Assembly: GCA_038869515.1 (NCBI GenBank)
Contig: JAWCQZ010000009.1
Span: 1-64,000, forward strand
Length of the DNA stretch: 64,000 bases
DNA from: JAWCQZ01 sp038869515 [NCBI: Halobacteria archaeon]
GTDB lineage: Archaea; Halobacteriota; Syntropharchaeia; JACQPP01
Reading direction: 5' to 3'
Below the pieces are notes generated by a model. That model did no database searches. It saw only the letters and a program-made list of their open reading frames with translations, and had not been told where the DNA came from. Below are positions 59,531-64,000 of this stretch, one piece after another; the first letter of the stretch is position 1, and every line of letters begins with the position of its first letter. The position numbers and the translations under genes are program-made.

Positions 59531-60180
59531 CGCTCGACGATCACTTTCCCGGTGAGGCCGAGGAGGGCGTTCCAGTCCTCGAGGCCGATGCCGTCCTTCG
59601 CGGCCTCGTAGAGCGTCCGGAACTCGGCGGGCAGCGCGTAGACCCGGGGGAACCCGCCCTCCCCCTTCGAGAGGGTGACGACGCCGCCCCGCTGCTCGAC
59701 GGCGTAGGTGGCGACGGGCTCCCCCGCCTCCCACAGGACGAGGGTGGCCCGGACCGGGAAACGCTCCACGGGGAGGCCGGCGCCGACCGGCACACGGAGC
59801 GCGAGGACCTGCGGCTCCAGTTCGTCCCGCATCTGGAGGGCGCGGACCCGCCGCTCCGCGAAGAGTGTGTCGATCCAGCCCCGCAACTCCCGCGCGGGCC
59901 CGTCGTAGCCCTTCGACTCCCCCTCCTGCAGCGCGTCGCGGGCCCGTCCCAGGACGAAACTCGACGTCGAGTTGTCGAGGAGGGGCCGGACCCCGTCGAG
60001 CGCCCGGCTGAAGCGGGCGGCGTCGGGAGCGGTCCTCAACCGCTCGATGCGGCAGTTGGCCGTCGCCTCCGGCCCGAAGGCGCCCGAGTCGCAGGCGAGC
60101 CAGGGGAGGAGGAGCAGGGCCGCTGCGGCGACCGAGACGCCGCCGACGGCCACGAGAAGGAGCCAGCGGGAGGGCGCCAT
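59527..60180 (-). CDS. Membrane-anchored hypothetical protein
   Basis: A 217-aa protein with one N-terminal transmembrane helix (LLLVAVGGVSVAAAALLLLPW) and an extracellular mixed domain (PVRATLVLWEAGEPVATYAV, GLTGKVIVER). No family recognised. It is the first gene of the GT-C operon and could be an accessory or acceptor for the transferases. Start is ATG 60180, beginning immediately before the helix. Confidence 0.6.
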   Translation of the reverse strand: MAPSRWLLLVAVGGVSVAAAALLLLPWLACDSGAFGPEATANCRIERLRTAPDAARFSRALDGVRPLLDNSTSSFVLGRARDALQEGESKGYDGPARELRGWIDTLFAERRVRALQMRDELEPQVLALRVPVGAGLPVERFPVRATLVLWEAGEPVATYAVEQRGGVVTLSKGEGGFPRVYALPAEFRTLYEAAKDGIGLEDWNALLGLTGKVIVER

Positions 60181-60251
60181 GGGACGCCGCTTTGAACCCG
60201 GCAGGACATAAGACCGGTGGTTTATTTCCTCGCCCGGGAGAACACCGCCGG

Positions 60252-60887
60252 ATGGAGCCGAAGGCGAAGCCGCCCGGCGGGGAGGGGGGCTCCCCGGGCC
60301 CCGAGGGCTACCTGCCGACGCTGGAGAAGCGCCTCCTGGAGGACCCCGGGGACGCCCAGGCGTGGTACCACATGGGCTTCGCTCTCCTCGGGCAGCAGCG
60401 CTACGGCGACGCCCTGCGCGCCCTCGACAAGGCGGTCGCCCTCGACCCGAAGGATGCGTCGGCCCACCACAACCGGGCCGTCGCGCTCTGGCGCCTCGGC
60501 CGGCTGGAGGAGGCGGCGGCGGGATTCCAGCGGGTCCTGGAGATGGAGCCCAAGGACAACGTGGCGATGGCGCTCCGGGCACAGGTCCTGGTGGAAATGA
60601 AGCGGCCCCGGGAGGCCCTCGCGCTCTTCCAGAGGGCCGCGGCCCTGAGCCCCACCTACTACGACGCCCACATCGGCGAGGCGGAGGTCCTTCTCGAACT
60701 GGGGAGGCCGGAGGAGGCCCTCGAAGCCGCCCGGCGGGCGACCGAGCGGTATCCGCGCCGGGCCCGGGGCTGGCTCCTCCGCGGCCGGGCGCTGAGGGGG
60801 ATCGGCCGCCAGAGGGAGGCGGAGGAGTGCATGCGGAGGGCGATGGACTCCGGGGACCCGTCGGGGGAGGAGGCGCCTACCCGCTGA
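60252..60887 (+). CDS. TPR-repeat protein
   Basis: A 211-aa protein of about five tetratricopeptide repeats (AWYHMGFALLGQQRYGDALR; AHHNRAVALWRLGRLEEAAA; and later WLLRGRALRGIGRQREAEE) after a Gly/Pro-rich start. TPR arrays mediate protein binding. There is no enzymatic domain. A gtttatttcc box is about 29 nt upstream. Its 3' end overlaps the convergent gene by 11 nt. Confidence 0.85.
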   Translation: MEPKAKPPGGEGGSPGPEGYLPTLEKRLLEDPGDAQAWYHMGFALLGQQRYGDALRALDKAVALDPKDASAHHNRAVALWRLGRLEEAAAGFQRVLEMEPKDNVAMALRAQVLVEMKRPREALALFQRAAALSPTYYDAHIGEAEVLLELGRPEEALEAARRATERYPRRARGWLLRGRALRGIGRQREAEECMRRAMDSGDPSGEEAPTR

Positions 60888-61494
60888 TGGGCCAGATGCG
60901 GGGCGCGTAGCCGGCGCAGGGAGCCTCGTTGAGGGGCCCGAACTGGAGGCACCAGGTGTAGGTCGAGGGGGACTCGATGGTGCCCGCCGGCTCGAAGTAG
61001 CCCAGGCGCGGGTCCTCCCGGCCGTTCACGAAGAGGCGGAAGCCGTGAGTCTCGTTGGCCTCGAGCCGCAGCCCCTCGGCGGGCCAGAGGAACCGCTTGC
61101 CGTCGAAGAGGATGCCGAGGGACTCGAAGAAGTATCCGACGGTGACCCCCGTGGCGTGCTTGTGCAGTTCCGTGTTTCCCGCCTCCATGTGGACGTTGGG
61201 CGAGCGGACCTGGTACTTGAACTTCCCGAAGTGGGCCTGGGTCACGTCCCGACCGTCGAGGAGGAAGGACCACACCGAGTGGGTGTGCTCGGAGTTGGGG
61301 GCCCCCACGAGGCTGGCGTAGGTGCGGCCGCTCGTGTTGGTCCCGCCGCCGTCCGCGACCGGTCCCGGGCGGTTCTGGATGACCAGGGCGCCGGCGAGGA
61401 TGAGGACCGCGACCAGCAGGACCGGGACCCAGGGGAGGGACTTCCGGTCCCCCTCCGGCTCCCGCTTGCCCTTCGTCTTGCCGCCTTTGGCCAT
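60877..61494 (-). CDS. Membrane-anchored secreted protein of unknown function
   Basis: A 205-aa protein: basic N-terminus, one transmembrane anchor (VPVLLVAVLILAGALVI), a Gly/Asn-rich spacer and an extracellular domain with several histidines (SEHTHSVWSF, VHMEAGNTELHKHATGV) and two cysteines (CLQFGP, PCAGY). The histidines could bind a metal. No family recognised. A gtttttacag box lies about 28 nt upstream. Confidence 0.65.
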   Translation of the reverse strand: MAKGGKTKGKREPEGDRKSLPWVPVLLVAVLILAGALVIQNRPGPVADGGGTNTSGRTYASLVGAPNSEHTHSVWSFLLDGRDVTQAHFGKFKYQVRSPNVHMEAGNTELHKHATGVTVGYFFESLGILFDGKRFLWPAEGLRLEANETHGFRLFVNGREDPRLGYFEPAGTIESPSTYTWCLQFGPLNEAPCAGYAPRIWPISG

Positions 61495-61545
61495 CCCGCT
61501 TCCCAGGACACTGGCCCTGTAAAAACCTTCAGCACGCGTTCGCGG

Positions 61546-62262
61546 TCAAAGGCCGAGGACTTCCCCCATGGCGTGGATGCCGGGCCTGGCCCCCACGACC
61601 CACCGGGCCGCCCGGAGCGCCCCCTCGGCGAATGCGGCCCGGGAGTGCGCGCGGTGGGTCAGCTCCAGGCGCTCCCCGGGGCCCGCCAGGACGAGGGTGT
61701 GGTCGCCCACCACGTCGCCCGCCCGGAGGGAGTGGGTCGGGGCCCTCCGGCCGCGGTCGGCGGCGATGCGCACCATCTCCCGTGCCGTGCCGCTGGGGGC
61801 ATCCTTCTTCGATTTGTGGTGGACCTCGGTGATTTCGACATCGTAGCCCGGGAGGAGGTCGAGGGCGAGTTCCTCCAGCTTCCAGAAGGCGTTGACCCCC
61901 GCGGAGAAGTTGCTCGATACCACCGCTGGAACCCGGCGGCCGACGGTGCGCCTCAGGGCGGCGGCCTGGGCAGGGGTGAAACCGGTGGTCCCGACGACCA
62001 GGGCGGTGCCGGTCCGCGCCGCCATCCGCGCGCTGGCGAGGGCGCCCGCTGGGGCGGTGAAGTCAATGAGTACCCGCGCCCGGCTCCGCCGGAGGGCCGC
62101 CTCCGAGGGGGCCTCGACCCGGACCGGGCCCGACGCGAGGCCGTGGCCCACGACGTCGAAGGCGGCGCAGAGGGCCATGTCGCGACGCGCCGCGAGGGCC
62201 TCGACGAGGGCGCCCCCCATCCGGCCGCGCGCTCCGGCGACCGCCACCGGCAGAACGGTCAT
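61546..62262 (-). CDS. dapB: 4-hydroxy-tetrahydrodipicolinate reductase
   Basis: Second committed step of lysine synthesis by the dap route. The 238-aa protein has the nucleotide-binding GARGRMGGALVE (10-21), VVGTTGF and the family signature EITEVHHKSKKDAPSGTA (143-160) with the catalytic His and Lys. It starts inside the dapA stop (ATGA), so DapA and DapB are coupled. Confidence 0.95.
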   Translation of the reverse strand: MTVLPVAVAGARGRMGGALVEALAARRDMALCAAFDVVGHGLASGPVRVEAPSEAALRRSRARVLIDFTAPAGALASARMAARTGTALVVGTTGFTPAQAAALRRTVGRRVPAVVSSNFSAGVNAFWKLEELALDLLPGYDVEITEVHHKSKKDAPSGTAREMVRIAADRGRRAPTHSLRAGDVVGDHTLVLAGPGERLELTHRAHSRAAFAEGALRAARWVVGARPGIHAMGEVLGL

Positions 62263-63149
62263 CGGCGCTTCAGGAGGCCCATCCTGCGGAGCACCTCCTT
62301 CAGGCGGGCCTCGTTCTCCGGCCCCAGGGGTGCCAGGGGGAGGCGGGGCTTGCCGCCCGCCAGCCCCGCGAGTTCGGCGGCCCGCTTCACCGGGACCGGA
62401 TTCGTTTCCAGGAAGAGGGCCTCGACGAGGGGGGCCACCCCGTAGTGGAGCTTCCGCGCCCGGGCGAGGTCGCTCCGGAGAGCCGCCGCCACCAGGCCGG
62501 CCATTTCGCGGGGGACGAGGTTCGCGGCCACCGAGATGACTCCGTGGCCCCCGAGGGCGAGGATGGGCAGGGTCAGGGCGTCGTCGCCGGCGAGGACGAG
62601 GAAGTCGGGCCCCGCCAATTCGATGAGTTTCGACACCTGGGTGAGGCTCCCCGAGGCCTCCTTGACCCCGGCGATGAGGCCCGCCTCCGCGAGCTCCGCG
62701 ATCAGGGGCGGCTCGATGTTCTGGGCGGTCCTCCCCGGGATGTTGTAGAGCAGGAGGGGGATGTCGGCGGCGCGGTGGACCGCCTCGAAGTGGGCGACGA
62801 GGCCCCGCCGGTTGGGCTTGTTGTAGTAAGGGGTGATGAGGAGGGCCGCGGCGGCCCCGGCGTCGGCGGCGTGGCGGGTGAGCTCCACCGCTTCCTCCGT
62901 GGAGTTGGAGCCCGTGCCGGCGACCACCGGGGCCTTCGAGAACTCCACGGCAAGTTCCACGACCCGGTTGTGCTCGTCGTGGCTCAGGGTCGCCGACTCG
63001 CCGGTGGTCCCGCAGGGGCAGACGGCGGCGGAGCCCCCGCGGACGGCGAACTCGATGTTCCGGCGGAACCCCGGCTCGTCGAGGGAGCCGTCCTTCCGGA
63101 AGGGGGTGAGGAGGGCGGGGATGGAGCCGCGCAGGCGCTTGAGCGACAT
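62259..63149 (-). CDS. dapA: 4-hydroxy-tetrahydrodipicolinate synthase
   Basis: Condenses pyruvate with aspartate semialdehyde. The 296-aa TIM-barrel enzyme has PCGTTGESATL (45-55), the proton-relay tyrosine in LLYNIPGRT (Y135) and the Schiff-base lysine in IAGVKEASG (K163). KDG aldolase is the usual confusion, but coupling to dapB settles the role. A gtttaagatt box is about 23 nt upstream. Confidence 0.94.
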   Translation of the reverse strand: MSLKRLRGSIPALLTPFRKDGSLDEPGFRRNIEFAVRGGSAAVCPCGTTGESATLSHDEHNRVVELAVEFSKAPVVAGTGSNSTEEAVELTRHAADAGAAAALLITPYYNKPNRRGLVAHFEAVHRAADIPLLLYNIPGRTAQNIEPPLIAELAEAGLIAGVKEASGSLTQVSKLIELAGPDFLVLAGDDALTLPILALGGHGVISVAANLVPREMAGLVAAALRSDLARARKLHYGVAPLVEALFLETNPVPVKRAAELAGLAGGKPRLPLAPLGPENEARLKEVLRRMGLLKRR

Positions 63150-63183
63150 GGGTCTGAAAGGGGCCAGGGAATCTTAAACCCGC

Positions 63184-63390
63184 TCAAATCGCGGCCGACT
63201 TCCGGGCCGCCTGCTTCCTGAGGACGGTCACGTAGCCCGCCACCCGGTTCCGCACGTTCTTGCTGGTGATGGTGGTCAGGGCCGAGACCTCCTTCTTGTT
63301 CGCCTCGAGGTCGTCGGTGAAGCGGTCGGGGAACTCCTTGAGGAGGGCCCGGGAGAGGGACTTGATGGCGACCGATTTCACTGCGCCCAT
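63184..63390 (-). CDS. rps17e: Ribosomal protein S17e
   Basis: A 68-aa small-subunit protein found only in archaea and eukaryotes. The sequence follows the family closely: VKSVAIKSLSRALLKEFPDR, then FTDDLEANKKEVSALTTITS and KNVRNRVAGYVTVL. An actaaataac box about 25 nt upstream supports ATG 63390. The order rps17e-dapA-dapB is common in euryarchaea. Confidence 0.95.
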   Translation of the reverse strand: MGAVKSVAIKSLSRALLKEFPDRFTDDLEANKKEVSALTTITSKNVRNRVAGYVTVLRKQAARKSAAI

Positions 63391-63417
63391 GGGGGGCGTA
63401 GTGCCGGGTCCCGTTAT

Positions 63418-64000
63418 TTAGTTTCGCTCCTTTTCCGGGGGAGGGGGGCTGGCCCGCGGACGGTGGACCCGCCCCGGAGGGGGGCCGGGAGCATCGTCAG
63501 ATGCGACGGGGGAGGTCTTCGACCCCATCCCCCCCGGCGACAGTGGCCCGTAGGCGGCATCCAACTGCTCCTCGAGGGTCTGGCGGGCGAACTCGACTCC
63601 GGTCCCCAGGAGTTTGAGGACGGTCTCCCGGAGCATCGAGGGGATGGGCGCGAGCCCTGGCTCCTTCCGGACCAGATCAATCAATTTCTCCCCCAACTCC
63701 AGCTGCCTCTCCAGCACCTCCTCGGCCTCCCTCCGGCTCGGGAAGGCGGTCCGGGTGAGCTCCTCGTAGCTCTCTCCCCTCCCCTCCCGGGCGAGGCGGA
63801 CGAGGGGCTCGATGCGCCCGCGGAAAATCTCCCTCTCCAGCGCCACCACCTCCTTCCACCGGGGGTGCTTCCGGTTGCCCCGGGCGTAGAGCTCCTCGGT
63901 CTTCAGGAAGCGGTCGAAGTTCTCCTTGACCAGGGAGTCGAGGTTCCCGCCGTCGAACCTCTCGGCGCACTCCAGGTAGATCTCCAGTTGCTCCCGGGCG
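63418..64000 (-). CDS. Helical hypothetical protein, N-terminus outside window
   Basis: The frame is open to the right edge, so the start is missing; at least 193 residues are present. The visible part is strongly helical and charged (ERFDGGNLDSLVKENFDRFL; RREAEEVLERQLELGEKLID), suggesting coiled coils or a helical bundle, and ends in a Pro-rich tail (GRVHRPRASPPPPEKERN). No family recognised. An internal GTG at 63849 is an unlikely start because the protein-like sequence continues upstream of it. Confidence 0.65.
   Translation of the reverse strand, partial: AREQLEIYLECAERFDGGNLDSLVKENFDRFLKTEELYARGNRKHPRWKEVVALEREIFRGRIEPLVRLAREGRGESYEELTRTAFPSRREAEEVLERQLELGEKLIDLVRKEPGLAPIPSMLRETVLKLLGTGVEFARQTLEEQLDAAYGPLSPGGMGSKTSPVASDDAPGPPPGRVHRPRASPPPPEKERN

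Overview
This window reads as a piece of a GC-rich (about 70% G+C by eye) archaeal chromosome. The archaeal markers are an archaeal-type RNase P RNA, ribosomal protein S17e, the KEOPS subunit Cgi121, an AMMECR1 protein, a presenilin-type (PSH) protease, PEGA and DUF835 proteins, a PGF-CTERM-like tail, several KaiC-like RecA ATPases, ROK sugar kinase and 2-amino-3,7-dideoxy-D-threo-hept-6-ulosonate synthase. Many genes have a TATA-like box 23-32 nt before the start codon, as expected for leaderless archaeal transcripts, while downstream operon genes often start in 1-4 nt overlaps. The DUF835/KaiC/PEGA content suggests a Thermoplasmatota-like euryarchaeon; that placement is inference.

Layout. 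0.2-9 kb: acyl-CoA ligase, patatin lipase, AMMECR1-pyrC pair, RNase P RNA, a DUF998 protein and a large membrane sensor (propeller-PEGA-TM-two DUF835). 9-17.5 kb: two KaiC-like proteins (one without Walker A), beta-mannosidase, Fic-like protein, an ABC-2 exporter and a PEGA surface protein. 17.5-24 kb: leuD, leuC and leuB, interrupted by two VapBC-type modules and a lower-GC insert. 24-33 kb: cgi121, a broken macro-domain gene, a VIT1/ferritin-like transporter with a DUF2236 oxygenase, radical SAM enzyme, TPP enzyme, DEAD helicase and MutY-Nudix. 33-34 kb: AT-rich Mrr-like nuclease. 34-41.7 kb: beta-propeller glycosidase-like protein, FAD oxidase, tRNA-Arg(GCG), dienelactone hydrolase, aromatic/shikimate entry enzyme, PSH protease, ROK kinase.

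41.9-50.5 kb is the accessory core. An AT-rich island carries a DEAD/DEAH helicase with a DUF1998-like cysteine tail coupled to a PLD-type nuclease (resembling a condensed DISARM/MrfA arrangement), then a DUF2075 fragment and a decayed HFX_2341-type CARF-like regulator. Next comes a tightly overlapping GC-rich operon: small membrane protein, winged helix, HNH, AAA+ ATPase, membrane protein with a helical C-terminal domain, PrsW-type protease and a small tail-anchored protein. I do not recognise this second operon as any named system.

50.5-64 kb is mostly housekeeping: LMW phosphatase, RNase J-like nuclease, ThyX, an AAA+ ATPase, a glycosylation cluster (GT2, PMT-like GT39, a second GT-C enzyme), a third KaiC-like ATPase, TPR protein, then dapB-dapA-rps17e and a partial gene at the right edge. 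A dispersed family of GC-rich intergenic elements links several regions and marks some of the gene breaks.
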